Positions 54,031-63,444 of a DNA stretch of 64,000 nt are shown here, piece by piece. The position numbers and the translations under genes are program-made. The stretch spans positions 326,954 through 390,953 of the forward strand of contig NZ_KQ130482.1 of assembly GCF_001050375.1 (NCBI RefSeq), read 5' to 3'. The notes under the pieces were generated by a model. The model saw nothing but the letters and a program-made list of their open reading frames with translations. It was not told the origin of the DNA and did no database searches. The stretch's first letter is position 1. Every line of letters starts with the position of its first letter. This DNA comes from Catenovulum maritimum (GTDB taxonomy: Bacteria; Pseudomonadota; Gammaproteobacteria; Enterobacterales; Alteromonadaceae).

Positions 54031-56253
54031 ATGAACTTAAGCCAATTAAATAAAAGCATTGTTTTGAGTTGTGTACTCGGGGTAAGTAGTTTCACTCTAA
54101 CGACTTTCCCAAGTGTTGCGGGACAAATCTTGGCAGATAAAACCGTTCAGCAAATCACGCATCCTAACCTGGTCAATACATTTTCTGATGTTGAGGCTAT
54201 GCGATCTCAATTGAACGTTGAAGGGCGATTTAAAGCGACATTTGAAGCAACTAAATCAGCTCTAGATATCGCTATTTTAGAACCGATTAATGTTCCTTTT
54301 CCAAAAGACGCGGGTGGTGGTTACACGCACGAAGTACATAAGAATAATTACAAACTTATGTACGATGCTGGCATTATTTATCAGTTAACCAAGCAACAGA
54401 AGTATGCGGATTTTGTCAGAGATGTTTTAGTTAAGTATGCTGAGTTATATCCAAAATTATCATTACATCCTGAGCGTAAAAGCTCAAATCCAGGTAAGTT
54501 ATTCTGGCAGGGATTAAATGAAGCTGTTTGGTTAGTTCATACAATACAAGCTTATGATGCTGTGTTACCTGCTTTATCTGCAGAAGATCGCCAGGTTATT
54601 GAGCAAGGTGCTTTAAGACCGGTTGCCTTATTCTTATCAGAAGAGTCACCAAATACTTTTAATAAAGTGCATAACCACGGAACTTGGGCTACTTGCGCGG
54701 TTGGTATGACAGGTTTTGTATTAGGTGAAGATGAATGGGTTGAAAAATCATTATATGGTTTAGATAAGACCGGAACTGGCGGATTTATGCGCCAGTTAGA
54801 TGAGTTGTTTTCGCCAGAAGGCTATTATAATGAAGGGCCTTATTATCAGCGATATGCATTAATGCCGTTTGTTACCTTTGCAAAGGCGATTGAAAATAAT
54901 CAGCCAGAACGTAAAATTTTTGAACACAGAGGTCAGGTTTTATTAAAAGCGATAGAAGCAACTGCTCAGTTAAGCTATGCGGGTTTGTTTTTTCCAATTA
55001 ATGACGCCATCAAAGATAAAGGTATAGATACAATCGAATTAGTTCATGGTGTTGCCATTGCTTATGGTGTTACCAAAAAGGCTGGTTTATTGGGTTTAGC
55101 ACAACAGCAAAATCAAATTATTTTAACGGGTGACGGCTTAAAAGTAGCCAAAGCACTAGATGCTAATTTGGCTCAGCCTTATCAATTTAAAACTCAATTA
55201 TTTGGCGATGGTGCCACTGGTAAAGATGGTGCGTTTGCCGTTCTGAGAACTGGTAGCGAAAGTGACTCAAGCGTTGTGACATTTAAAGCTACGGCTCAGG
55301 GTTTAGGTCATGGTCATTTTGATAAGCTAAATCTATCTTTTTACGACAAAGGTCGTGAAATATTATCTGATTATGGCGCAGCTAGATTCTTAAATGTAGA
55401 AGCTAAGTTTGGTGGTCGTTACTTACCAGAAAATGAAACTTACGCGAAACAAACGGTTGCTCACAATACTGTGGTTGTTGATGAAATTAGCCATTTTGAT
55501 GCTGATACTGATACCGGAAATATGAACCACCCCGAGGTAACATTTTTTGCTGAATCAGACAAAGCAACAATTGTTTCAGCAGAAATCAGTACGGCTTATA
55601 AAGGTGTCAAATTAGCAAGAACGATAGCTTTGATAAAGGATGGCGACTCTGATTTAATCCTTGATATTTTTGATGTTGAATCAAAATCTGAGCATCAATA
55701 TGATTTGCCATTTCATTATGAAGGCCATTTCATTCAAGCTAATTTCAAATATCAGCCTGAGCTGGAATCCTTAACTGCATTAGGTCAAGCAAATGGCTAT
55801 CAACACTTGTGGTTAAAAGCACAAGCTCAGCCAAAAGAAGGCTTAGCAAAGTTAACTTGGCTTAATGATAACGGACGTTTTTATACCTTGAATACTCTAA
55901 ATGAAGAGGGTGGAGAGGTTTTATTTGTGACGACAGGGGCGAATGATCCTGACTTTAATTTACGTCATGATAATGCATTTATCTTAAGGGTCGATGGTAA
56001 ACGTAAACATCAATTTGTCAGCGTGATTGAAGCTCATGGTGAGTACAATCCATCTAAAGAATACACACTTGATAGTGAAAGCTTGATTACGAGTATAGAG
56101 CAACAAAAACAGGGCTCTGTTAATTTGGTCATCATTAAACGAGCGCGTGCTGAAGATATGATATTAGCTTACCAAACAGGTTCTGCAATCACTCAATCTT
56201 TCGTTATTGATGGTCAAGAATATACGCTCACTAAAAATATTGAGCTCTTCTAG
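54031..56253 (+). CDS. PL17-family oligoalginate lyase
   Basis: A 740-residue enzyme with a signal peptide (to about residue 30), an alpha/alpha-toroid domain and a heparinase II/III-like beta domain. Active-site segments: NKVHNHGTWATCAVGM (asparagine and histidines), EGYYNEGPYYQRYA (tyrosine) and GLGHGHFDKLNLSFYDKGRE (metal-region histidines), as in Alg17c-type exolyases. It trims alginate oligomers from PL6 to unsaturated monomers that rearrange to DEH. It starts 15 bases after the PL6 stop behind AAGGATAGGG. Confidence 0.93.
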   Translation: MNLSQLNKSIVLSCVLGVSSFTLTTFPSVAGQILADKTVQQITHPNLVNTFSDVEAMRSQLNVEGRFKATFEATKSALDIAILEPINVPFPKDAGGGYTHEVHKNNYKLMYDAGIIYQLTKQQKYADFVRDVLVKYAELYPKLSLHPERKSSNPGKLFWQGLNEAVWLVHTIQAYDAVLPALSAEDRQVIEQGALRPVALFLSEESPNTFNKVHNHGTWATCAVGMTGFVLGEDEWVEKSLYGLDKTGTGGFMRQLDELFSPEGYYNEGPYYQRYALMPFVTFAKAIENNQPERKIFEHRGQVLLKAIEATAQLSYAGLFFPINDAIKDKGIDTIELVHGVAIAYGVTKKAGLLGLAQQQNQIILTGDGLKVAKALDANLAQPYQFKTQLFGDGATGKDGAFAVLRTGSESDSSVVTFKATAQGLGHGHFDKLNLSFYDKGREILSDYGAARFLNVEAKFGGRYLPENETYAKQTVAHNTVVVDEISHFDADTDTGNMNHPEVTFFAESDKATIVSAEISTAYKGVKLARTIALIKDGDSDLILDIFDVESKSEHQYDLPFHYEGHFIQANFKYQPELESLTALGQANGYQHLWLKAQAQPKEGLAKLTWLNDNGRFYTLNTLNEEGGEVLFVTTGANDPDFNLRHDNAFILRVDGKRKHQFVSVIEAHGEYNPSKEYTLDSESLITSIEQQKQGSVNLVIIKRARAEDMILAYQTGSAITQSFVIDGQEYTLTKNIELF

Positions 56254-56413
56254 TGAGTGAATGTAGCAGCGTCAGCATATAGATATAAGCGTGATGTTGA
56301 CGTCGCTATAGTATTGGCGTGAGGAAGGAAAGGCTCCTTTCTGAGTATAAGTCGTTGTGTAATTGGCAGTCTGGTTGATGGGTCTGTTGAAGCCGTAAAA
56401 AAGGTTAATTTTG

Positions 56414-57340
56414 ATGAATAAAATTGCATTAATGGGCGAGTGTATGTTTGAACTAAGCTCGGTTAAAGATGGCTTACTTAAGCAGTCTATAGGTGGTGAT
56501 GTATATAATACCGCTGTGTATTTAAAACGGGTATTTCCTTCTGTAGATGCTGGGTTATTTACTTGTGTCGGTCATGATTCAATCAGTGACAGTATGCTTG
56601 AGCAATTTAATGCAGAAGGCCTAAATAATAGCCTTATCAACCAATCAGATAACTTGATACCGGGTGCGTATTTAATCAACACAGATGACGAAGGTGAAAG
56701 AACCTTTGTTTACTGGCGAGATAATTCTGCCGCGCGACAAGTGATGAAAAATATGACTCACGCTCAGGCTAAAAATTTAGAAGATGTCGATATGTTTTTC
56801 TTCTCCGGTATTTCACTTGCCATTTTGCCTGAAGAAGATTTAAGTGCTTTTTTTGAATTAGTGACGAAGCTTAAATCGGCCGGTTGCAAGATAGTATTTG
56901 ATCCAAATTATCGAGCTAGGCTGTGGCAAACACCAGCAAAAGCCAAACAAGCTTTTGAACAATCATTTGAACTATCCGATTTATTATTACCGGGTGTTGA
57001 TGATTTTAAGCAGCTTTATCAATTAGAGACTGGACAACAAATACAGGCATTTCTAGCAAGTTATTCAATTGACGAGGTTGTGATTAAAGACGGCCCACAA
57101 ATGGTAACTTGCATTAAGGGATCACAAACTTACAACATAGAAATTACACCAGTTAATCATGTTGTCGATACAACGTCTGCCGGTGATTCGTTCAATGGTG
57201 TTTATTTAGGCGCTCGATTGTCCGGAATGACAATTGAAGAGTCAGTGAAATTAGCTGCACAAGCGGCAGCTATCGTAATTCAATACAGTGGTGCGATTGT
57301 TCCTAAACAATCTTTTACATTATCTAGGCCAGCAGCCTAA
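56414..57340 (+). CDS. kdgK: 2-keto-3-deoxygluconate kinase
   Basis: A 308-residue PfkB-family sugar kinase converting KDG to KDPG. N-terminal IALMGECMFELS, GGDVYNTAVYLKR, then the ATP/anion-hole signature VVDTTSAGDSFNGVYLGARL near residue 250. Start at ATG 56414; the preceding TTG is also in frame. It lies 160 bases after PL17 and 18 bases before eda. It would serve both the alginate and pectin pathways, which meet at KDG. Confidence 0.93.
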   Translation: MNKIALMGECMFELSSVKDGLLKQSIGGDVYNTAVYLKRVFPSVDAGLFTCVGHDSISDSMLEQFNAEGLNNSLINQSDNLIPGAYLINTDDEGERTFVYWRDNSAARQVMKNMTHAQAKNLEDVDMFFFSGISLAILPEEDLSAFFELVTKLKSAGCKIVFDPNYRARLWQTPAKAKQAFEQSFELSDLLLPGVDDFKQLYQLETGQQIQAFLASYSIDEVVIKDGPQMVTCIKGSQTYNIEITPVNHVVDTTSAGDSFNGVYLGARLSGMTIEESVKLAAQAAAIVIQYSGAIVPKQSFTLSRPAA

Positions 57341-57358
57341 TACAAGGGTGATAATTTC

Positions 57359-57979
57359 ATGAAAAACTTCTCTGATTTAATGGGGAAACAGCAAGTCTTA
57401 CCAATTATTCAAGTTGATACAGTCGAAGACGGAATCAAGGTTGCAGAAGCTATGCAAGCTGGTGGTGTAAAGGTAGTTGAACTTGTTTTACGTTCGCCAG
57501 CTTCTTTAGAAGCATTAAAACAAATTAAACTAAATTTACCTGATTTGATTGTTGGTGCAGGCACAATTTTAGACAAAGAAACGCTTGATAAGGCGCTAAG
57601 CATGGGGGCTGATTTTATTATTACCCCAGCAATCACGCCGACATTATTAGCAGCGTTAAAAACCTGTCCAGTACCTGTAATCCCTGGTGTTTCTACAACT
57701 TCTGATGTTGCTTTAGCGTATGAAGCGGGTTACCGCGAAATGAAATTATTCCCTGCTGTGTTATCTGGCGGTGTTAATTTCTTGAAAGCCGTTGGTAGTG
57801 TATTTCCTTTAGTGAAATTTTGCCCAACGGGTGGGGTTAACCGATCTAATGTGGATAGCTTCTTAGAGCTAGCTAATGTTGCTGCTGTTGGTGGAACTTG
57901 GTTGGCTGATAAATCTTGGGTTAAAAACCAAGAGTGGCAAAAAATCACTCAAGAATGTGAGTTTGTTCAACAAGCTTAA
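57359..57979 (+). CDS. eda: KDPG aldolase
   Basis: A 206-residue class I aldolase splitting KDPG into pyruvate and glyceraldehyde-3-phosphate. Family features: VVELVLRSPASLEALKQI (glutamate region), VGAGTILDKETLDKALSMGA, FIITPAITPTLL, and the Schiff-base lysine in EMKLFPAVLSGG, with the phosphate site FCPTGGVN. It directly follows kdgK. A GTCACTTT-type hairpin (58007-58028) separates it from tpiA. Confidence 0.95.
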   Translation: MKNFSDLMGKQQVLPIIQVDTVEDGIKVAEAMQAGGVKVVELVLRSPASLEALKQIKLNLPDLIVGAGTILDKETLDKALSMGADFIITPAITPTLLAALKTCPVPVIPGVSTTSDVALAYEAGYREMKLFPAVLSGGVNFLKAVGSVFPLVKFCPTGGVNRSNVDSFLELANVAAVGGTWLADKSWVKNQEWQKITQECEFVQQA

Positions 57980-58006
57980 AATTGAGTGTCATATTTACTA
58001 GCGCCC

Positions 58007-58028
58007 AAAGTGACAAGGTAGTCACTTT
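58007..58028 (+). other. Intercistronic hairpin between eda and tpiA
   Basis: AAAGTGAC / GTCACTTT, 8 pairs with a 6-base loop and no T-run, possibly extended by outer GAGT/ACTC. More likely an RNA-processing or stability element than a terminator. Confidence 0.45.
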
Positions 58029-58063
58029 AAACTCATTTTGAGGATACTTAATAGGTAATACTT

Positions 58064-58837
58064 ATGCATACAAGAAGGCCCATCATTATAGCCAATTGGA
58101 AATTGAATGGCGGCATTGATCTAATGTGTAGCTCAGTTGTCTCATTTATTCGTAAACACTACGAAGCTGAAATTGTTGTCTGTCCACCGTATATTTATAT
58201 TCGTGACATGTTAAATTTTTTACAGTATTCCGAAATTCGAATTGGTAGCCAAAACGTCAGTAAATTTGAATCTGGTGCTTATACGGGTGAAACGTCGGCG
58301 CAAATGCTGAAAGAAGCTGGCTGTAAGTATTGCTTAATAGGTCATTCTGAAAGACGCTCCATGTTTAGAGAAAACAATGCGAGTTGCCGAATTAAAGTGC
58401 AAAGAGCATTAGAAAACAACTTAACGCCTGTACTGTGTATTGGTGAAAACCAAGAAGAGCAAGAGAATCAAATTACTAAAGATGTGTTAATACGCCAGCT
58501 AACGGAAGGTTTAGAAGGCATAGATGTGCAGCAGCAGAATATTTGTATTGCCTATGAGCCAATTTGGGCTATTGGCACCGGCAAGGCCGCAACACCTCAA
58601 ATGGCGCAAGAAATTCACCAATTTATTCGCCATGAATTAATTAGTATGTTTGGTGAAGAAGCGGGTCAAAATATTCGTTTACTTTATGGCGGTAGCGTCA
58701 ATAAAACCAACGCCAAAGAATTATTGAATCAAGATGATATAGACGGTTTATTGGTAGGCGGCGCGAGCTTAGACCCTGAACACTTTGTTGACATTTGTCA
58801 GCAAGCGACCAATCAAGCAGAAGCACAATTAGCTTAA
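58064..58837 (+). CDS. tpiA: Triosephosphate isomerase
   Basis: A 257-residue TIM-barrel enzyme interconverting glyceraldehyde-3-phosphate and dihydroxyacetone phosphate. Active-site residues: IIANWKLNG (asparagine and lysine), CLIGHSERR (histidine), IAYEPIWAIGTGKAATP (base glutamate and mobile loop), and LLYGGSVN (phosphate loop). It is 84 bases after eda and 15 before fba. Its place in an alginate cluster suggests a dedicated copy for triose recycling; a second, housekeeping tpiA elsewhere is expected but not visible. Confidence 0.95.
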   Translation: MHTRRPIIIANWKLNGGIDLMCSSVVSFIRKHYEAEIVVCPPYIYIRDMLNFLQYSEIRIGSQNVSKFESGAYTGETSAQMLKEAGCKYCLIGHSERRSMFRENNASCRIKVQRALENNLTPVLCIGENQEEQENQITKDVLIRQLTEGLEGIDVQQQNICIAYEPIWAIGTGKAATPQMAQEIHQFIRHELISMFGEEAGQNIRLLYGGSVNKTNAKELLNQDDIDGLLVGGASLDPEHFVDICQQATNQAEAQLA

Positions 58838-58852
58838 GTTGGAGATATTAGT

Positions 58853-59959
58853 ATGACTACAAATTTAAATCCTCAAGTTGCAAAAATATTAACAGAAGGC
58901 GGAGTTGTGACTGGCGAAGATGTCAGTGCTTTATTCGCCTATGCAAAACAAAATAAGTTCGCTTTACCAGCTATTAATGTAGTAGGTACAAATTCTATTA
59001 ATGCAACATTAGAAGCTGCAAAAATAGCTAATTCACCTGTCATTATTCAATTTTCAAATGGTGGTGCAGGTTTTGTTATTGGTAAAGGCTCTGAGTTATC
59101 TTCAATTGATGCTGCTGTTCAGGGGGCCATTGCTGGCGCTCATTATGTGCATCATGCTGCTAAGGTTTATGGCGTACCCGTTATTTTACATACAGATCAC
59201 GCTGCGAAAAAATTATTACCTTGGATAGATGGCTTACTTGATGCAGGTGAAGCTTTTTATCAGCAAACGGGGAAACCTTTGTTTAGCTCTCATATGTTAG
59301 ATTTATCAGAAGAGAGTTTGCAGGAAAATATTGAAATTTGCGCAGAATACCTAAAACGTATGGCTAAAATCGATATGACTTTAGAAATCGAATTAGGTTG
59401 TACAGGCGGTGAAGAAGACGGCGTTGATAACACTGGTATAGATAGCTCAGCTTTATATACTCAGCCTGAAGATGTGGCATATGCGTATAAAACTTTGAGT
59501 GAAATTAGTCATAAATTCACCATAGCTGCGTCGTTTGGAAATGTGCATGGCGTTTACAAGCCGGGTAACGTCAAACTTACACCTGAGATATTAAAGAATT
59601 CTCAGCAATTCGTTAGCGAAAAATTTGGTTTAGCACACAATAGTCTAGATTTTGTTTTCCACGGTGGCTCAGGCTCTGACATTCAAGATATACGTGATGC
59701 GATTGATTACGGTGTGATAAAAATGAATGTCGATACCGATACACAGTGGGCTAGCTGGCAAGGCGTAAAAGATTTTTATATCGAAAATGAAGGTTACTTA
59801 CAGGCACAAATCGGTAATCCAGAAGGTGAAGATAAGCCAAATAAAAAATATTATGATCCAAGAGTTTGGTTAAGAAAAATGGAACAGCAAATGGCTGCGC
59901 GTTTAGCCACTACTTTTGCGGATCTTAATTGTGTTAATCGTTGTTCGGTGGACGGTTAA
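58853..59959 (+). CDS. fba: Class II fructose-bisphosphate aldolase
   Basis: A 368-residue zinc aldolase of the FbaA type. Zinc and catalytic residues: [14 protein letters not shown] (aspartate and histidine), [28 protein letters not shown] (histidine), VFHGGSGS (histidine and phosphate loop), and [13 protein letters not shown]. About nine residues longer than E. coli FbaA because of the tail CVNRCSVDG. It would condense the two trioses to fructose-1,6-bisphosphate here. It directly precedes fbp, whose ATG is one base past its stop. Confidence 0.95.
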   Translation: MTTNLNPQVAKILTEGGVVTGEDVSALFAYAKQNKFALPAINVVGTNSINATLEAAKIANSPVIIQFSNGGAGFVIGKGSELSSIDAAVQGAIAGAHYVHHAAKVYGVPVILHTDHAAKKLLPWIDGLLDAGEAFYQQTGKPLFSSHMLDLSEESLQENIEICAEYLKRMAKIDMTLEIELGCTGGEEDGVDNTGIDSSALYTQPEDVAYAYKTLSEISHKFTIAASFGNVHGVYKPGNVKLTPEILKNSQQFVSEKFGLAHNSLDFVFHGGSGSDIQDIRDAIDYGVIKMNVDTDTQWASWQGVKDFYIENEGYLQAQIGNPEGEDKPNKKYYDPRVWLRKMEQQMAARLATTFADLNCVNRCSVDG

Positions 59960-59960
59960 T

Positions 59961-60929
59961 ATGCAAAGACTGATATATACATTAAAACAAGATCAAGTCG
60001 ATTTAGACTTGATCATGGTGATTAGAACTGTCCTTGCTAGCTGCAAAGAAATTGCTTTCAGAGTTGGCCAAGGCGCGTTAGGTGACGTTTTAGGCTCAAC
60101 CTTAGATGAAAATATTCAAGGTGAAACCCAAAAAAAACTCGATGTTATTGCTAATCAACTGATAAAAAATATGTTGTTGACTGAGAGTAATGTCGCTGCA
60201 ATTGCATCAGAAGAAGAAGATGACATAGTTGCAGGCAATGCAAACGGTAAATACATCATAGCTTTTGATCCTTTAGATGGTTCTTCTAATATAGATATTA
60301 ATGGTCAAATAGGTACTATTTTTACTATTTTCCCTGCTGTTGAAGGGCTGGCACAGGATGATCCTCGTCAGTTCCAACAAAAAGGTCGTAATCAACTTGC
60401 TGCTGGTTATGTCCTTTATGGCCCATCAACAATGTTGATGCTAACAACAGGTAAGGGTACTAGATGTTTTACACTTGATAAAACCCATGGCGGCTTTTTA
60501 TTAACAGATGAGCAAGTGAGCGTTCCGGCTGAAACCCAAGAGTTTTCAATTAATATGGCTAACGCTAGGTTTTGGTATGAGCCTACAAGTCGTTATATTG
60601 ATGATTTGCTTTTAGGTGAAACTGGCGTACGCAAAAAACGTTTTAATATGCGCTGGAATGCCGCGATGGTTGGTGATATTCACCGAGTTCTATCTCGTGG
60701 TGGTATTTTTATGTACCCTAGTGATAATCGAGATCCGAATAAACCAGCTAAATTAAGATTGTTATACGAAGCATATCCAATGGCAATGCTAGTTGAAAAT
60801 GCCGGCGGAAGGGCTTCTAACGGTACTGCAGATATTTTAGATCTAGAGTTAGAAACTTTGCACCAAAGAGTACCTGTTATTATGGGGTCATCAAAAGAGG
60901 TAGAAATCTCAACTAGCTACTATACTTAG
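59961..60929 (+). CDS. fbp: Class I fructose-1,6-bisphosphatase
   Basis: A 322-residue gluconeogenic phosphatase. Start chosen at 59961 ([10 protein letters not shown]), one base after the fba stop; an in-frame ATG at 59916 lies inside fba. Metal-site motifs: IASEEEDD and [20 protein letters not shown]; substrate region [38 protein letters not shown]. It makes fructose-6-phosphate, the last step of the tpiA-fba-fbp run. It is followed by a stem-loop at 60939-60965. Confidence 0.95.
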   Translation: MQRLIYTLKQDQVDLDLIMVIRTVLASCKEIAFRVGQGALGDVLGSTLDENIQGETQKKLDVIANQLIKNMLLTESNVAAIASEEEDDIVAGNANGKYIIAFDPLDGSSNIDINGQIGTIFTIFPAVEGLAQDDPRQFQQKGRNQLAAGYVLYGPSTMLMLTTGKGTRCFTLDKTHGGFLLTDEQVSVPAETQEFSINMANARFWYEPTSRYIDDLLLGETGVRKKRFNMRWNAAMVGDIHRVLSRGGIFMYPSDNRDPNKPAKLRLLYEAYPMAMLVENAGGRASNGTADILDLELETLHQRVPVIMGSSKEVEISTSYYT

Positions 60930-60938
60930 CTCATTATA

Positions 60939-60965
60939 AATCAGCTCGATTTTTTCGGGCTGATT
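60939..60965 (+). terminator. Stem-loop after fbp
   Basis: AATCAGCTCGA / TCGGGCTGATT, 11 pairs with one G-T, loop TTTTT; followed by AACAG, so the T-run is only in the loop. It probably ends or processes the alginate operon transcript. Confidence 0.6.
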
Positions 60966-61017
60966 AACAGTTCCTGTAGTGTGTGTAAGCTCAGGGAAGA
61001 GCTTTTTTGGAGGCGCC

Positions 61018-62136
61018 ATGAGAAAAGTATATTGTGTGATCTTGTTATTAATAATGAGTTGTCAACATGCAATAGCTAGTAAGCGGGTCGCCTGGTTAGC
61101 ACCAATGAAAGCAGACACCAATGGACAGGTTGTTTTTAATGAAGGAAACCAATTTTGGCAGTTGACTCATGACTTTATCATTGATGCTGCAAAAGATTTA
61201 GATATTCAAGTTGAAATTTTTTTATACGATAAAAATCGATTTGAGATGGTGGCTAAAGCCAATCAGATTACAGAAAGCAAGGTAGCATTCGATGCTGTTT
61301 TATTTGGTAATTATCAAGACAAAGGTAATGAAGTCTTAGAAATTTTTGAAAAAGCTAACATCCCAGTTTTTACTTTTATTACTCATTTTAATCACAGTAA
61401 CAAGCAACTCATACCGCGTAAATCATACAAGTATTGGATAGGCCAATTTATTACAGACGATGTTGCCTCAGGTAAAATCCTCGCCAATGCCTTAATTGAC
61501 AAAGCGAGTAAAATAAATGGCAAAACCCCAGCTATGGTTGCGATTGGTGGTGAATATGGCCACTCTGCTAATATAGACCGTCATTTAGGCTTAATGTCTT
61601 CAGTACAAACACTTAATGTTGACCTCAAACAATATTTATTTGGTTCGTGGAAACGAAGCCGAGGAGAGCGTGTATACCGTTCTATTACTAAGCGATACCC
61701 TAATTTATCGGTAATTTGGTGTGCTAACGATGAATTAGCCCTAGGTGTATCAGATGCGATGAAAAAACGTAATGAGACCAATGTGATTATTGGCGGGATA
61801 GACTGGAATCTTGAAAGCTTAGCTGGCGTTGCCAATGGGGATATTTATGCAAGTGTGGGTGGGCACTTTTTACACGGGGGATTTGCACTGGTATTAATTT
61901 ATGATTACTTATCAGGTTTTGATTTTGCTAAAGCGAGCTCCGAGCAGCAAGTCACTTTTTCTCAAACCTTATTGTTGTTGACCCAAGAAGATAAAATTAA
62001 AGTAGATAAATTACTTGTTAGCTTAAAATCTAAAGCAATTTTTGACCATTTAGACTTTAAGTCGCTTTCAGCTGCTAAGCAAAAAAAATACAAGCAATAT
62101 AATTTTTCAATTCAAGATTCATTGTTTTTAAAATGA
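61018..62136 (+). CDS. Orphan periplasmic sugar-binding protein (Peripla_BP_4-like)
   Basis: A 372-residue exported protein. Start at 61018 behind GGAGG, giving a signal peptide (MRKVYCVILLLIMSCQHAIA); an in-frame ATG at 60979 is less likely. The mature part has the two-lobe fold of ribose-binding/LuxP-like proteins: RVAWLAPMK, FDAVLFGNYQDKG, IPVFTFITHF, MVAIGGEYGHSANIDRHLGL, and VIWCANDELALGVSDAM then NVIIGGIDWN. There is no permease or ATPase gene nearby, so it may feed a sensor kinase, a chemoreceptor or a distant transporter. The ligand is unknown; a sugar or sugar acid is likely from context. Confidence 0.75.
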   Translation: MRKVYCVILLLIMSCQHAIASKRVAWLAPMKADTNGQVVFNEGNQFWQLTHDFIIDAAKDLDIQVEIFLYDKNRFEMVAKANQITESKVAFDAVLFGNYQDKGNEVLEIFEKANIPVFTFITHFNHSNKQLIPRKSYKYWIGQFITDDVASGKILANALIDKASKINGKTPAMVAIGGEYGHSANIDRHLGLMSSVQTLNVDLKQYLFGSWKRSRGERVYRSITKRYPNLSVIWCANDELALGVSDAMKKRNETNVIIGGIDWNLESLAGVANGDIYASVGGHFLHGGFALVLIYDYLSGFDFAKASSEQQVTFSQTLLLLTQEDKIKVDKLLVSLKSKAIFDHLDFKSLSAAKQKKYKQYNFSIQDSLFLK

Positions 62137-62458
62137 ATGTAAAACATTATTATTTAATTGTTTTACATTGTGTATTACATTTTTCTTGCCTGATGTATTA
62201 TTCTTTGCTATTTTGTGTATAAAGTTTTTTGGTTGTTAATAAATGGTTTTAATTTTTGTCATTAATTGGATTTGTTGACTAAAATGTCACGATCTAAAAT
62301 TAATTTTGGCAAGGCACCGAGCAATGCCAGTGTGGTCGTTTGAAATGTATGCTCGATGAATTAATACTTTTTTTATATTTGATAAATTTACAATAAGTAA
62401 GATTACATTCATTTGTATATTATTTTATGTAAAACAATATGTATGCTTGAGGTGTTTT
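62137..62458 (+). promoter_or_regulatory. AT-rich gap with inverted repeat and TGTATTA boxes
   Basis: No gene. ATGTAAAACA / TGTTTTACAT, a perfect 10-pair inverted repeat (about 62138-62168), and TGTATTAC (62171-62178) and TGTATTAT (62194-62201) lie together. A second ATGTAAAACAATATGTATGC occurs just before the next gene (about 62426-62445). The boxes resemble those upstream of the MFS and SDR genes, so shared regulation is possible. Confidence 0.35.
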
Positions 62459-63331
62459 ATGTCGGTTGGATTTAAGTCTTTATTCTTGCTTGTATGCTGT
62501 CTAGTGCTAAATACAAGTTATGGTTATGAACAAATTAGACACAATAAAATTAGCTCTGCCAAAGAAGATTATCAATTTAAAATGCTCAAACTGGCACTTT
62601 CCTATAGTGACAAGCAGTTTACTTTTCAAGAGCAAGCTCAATATCTCAATCAAACTAAATTATTAAAAGAGTTAGAATCCGGCAGAATTGATGTTGCTTG
62701 GGTCGGTACTTCGGTTGATTATGAGGAATCTTGTTTACCTGTCCGCATTCCATTATTTAAAGGTTTACTTGGCCACAGAATATTCTTAATCAAAAAAGGT
62801 AACCAAGCCAAATTTGACAACATAGATAACCTAGCTGCATTATCAAAGCTTAGAGCAGGGCAAGTAACTAGCTGGACTGATGCTAGAATACTGAAAAAAG
62901 CAGGTCTCAACTTAGTCAGTACCAATAAATATAATAATTTGTTCCATATGTTGGATGGTGAAAGATTTGACTATTTCCCAAGAAGTCTATATTCGCCTTG
63001 GAGCGAGATGCTGAACTATCCAGAACTAGACTTAGAAGTAGAAAAGTCATTAATGATTGTTTATCCCTTACCCGCATATATTTTTGTTAATAAAGAAAAT
63101 AAAGCGCTCCATCAACTCATTTTATCTGGTTTTATGAAGGCGATAGAAGATGGACAGTTTGATAAGCAATTTTATAATCACCCGTTAATTAAAGAAGGTT
63201 TAGCTAAAAGCCAGATAGATAAACGGATTATTTTAAAAGTGTCAAATCAAGAAATTTCACCATTAACGCCATTAGACGATGATCGGCTTTGGTTTGATAT
63301 TGAAAAATTTAAACAACAAAACGCAATGTAA
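62459..63331 (+). CDS. Orphan periplasmic solute-binding protein (SBP family 3-like)
   Basis: A 290-residue exported protein. Start at ATG 62459, behind GAGGT; the earlier in-frame TTG (62447) is disfavoured. A signal peptide (MSVGFKSLFLLVCCLVLNTS) is followed by a type 3 solute-binding fold: LKELESGRIDVAWVGTS, IPLFKGLLGHRIFLIKKGNQ, LRAGQVTSWTDARILKKAGL, and FDYFPRSLYSPWSEM. Proteins of this kind without a transporter often act as ligand-binding partners of sensors. Ligand unknown. It stands alone behind a long AT-rich leader. Confidence 0.65.
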   Translation: MSVGFKSLFLLVCCLVLNTSYGYEQIRHNKISSAKEDYQFKMLKLALSYSDKQFTFQEQAQYLNQTKLLKELESGRIDVAWVGTSVDYEESCLPVRIPLFKGLLGHRIFLIKKGNQAKFDNIDNLAALSKLRAGQVTSWTDARILKKAGLNLVSTNKYNNLFHMLDGERFDYFPRSLYSPWSEMLNYPELDLEVEKSLMIVYPLPAYIFVNKENKALHQLILSGFMKAIEDGQFDKQFYNHPLIKEGLAKSQIDKRIILKVSNQEISPLTPLDDDRLWFDIEKFKQQNAM

Positions 63332-63416
63332 TACTGACTTGAACGCATTAGATTCTATTCAGATTGATTAATGAATAAAATCGGCTATTTTTCAAAACAG
63401 AAAAAAGCTGAACATA

Positions 63417-63444
63417 AGAACTAAGCATATTTTGCTTAGTTCTT
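63417..63444. terminator. Intrinsic terminator after the last gene
   Basis: AAGAACTAAGCA / TGCTTAGTTCTT, 12 pairs with a 4-base loop, followed by TATTCG. A poly-A stretch upstream makes it workable in both directions. Confidence 0.85.

Noticed and set aside
59916-59960. Earlier start for fbp inside fba.
   Set aside because: The extra residues ([10 protein letters not shown]...) do not match the family, whereas [10 protein letters not shown] one base after the fba stop gives the usual N terminus.
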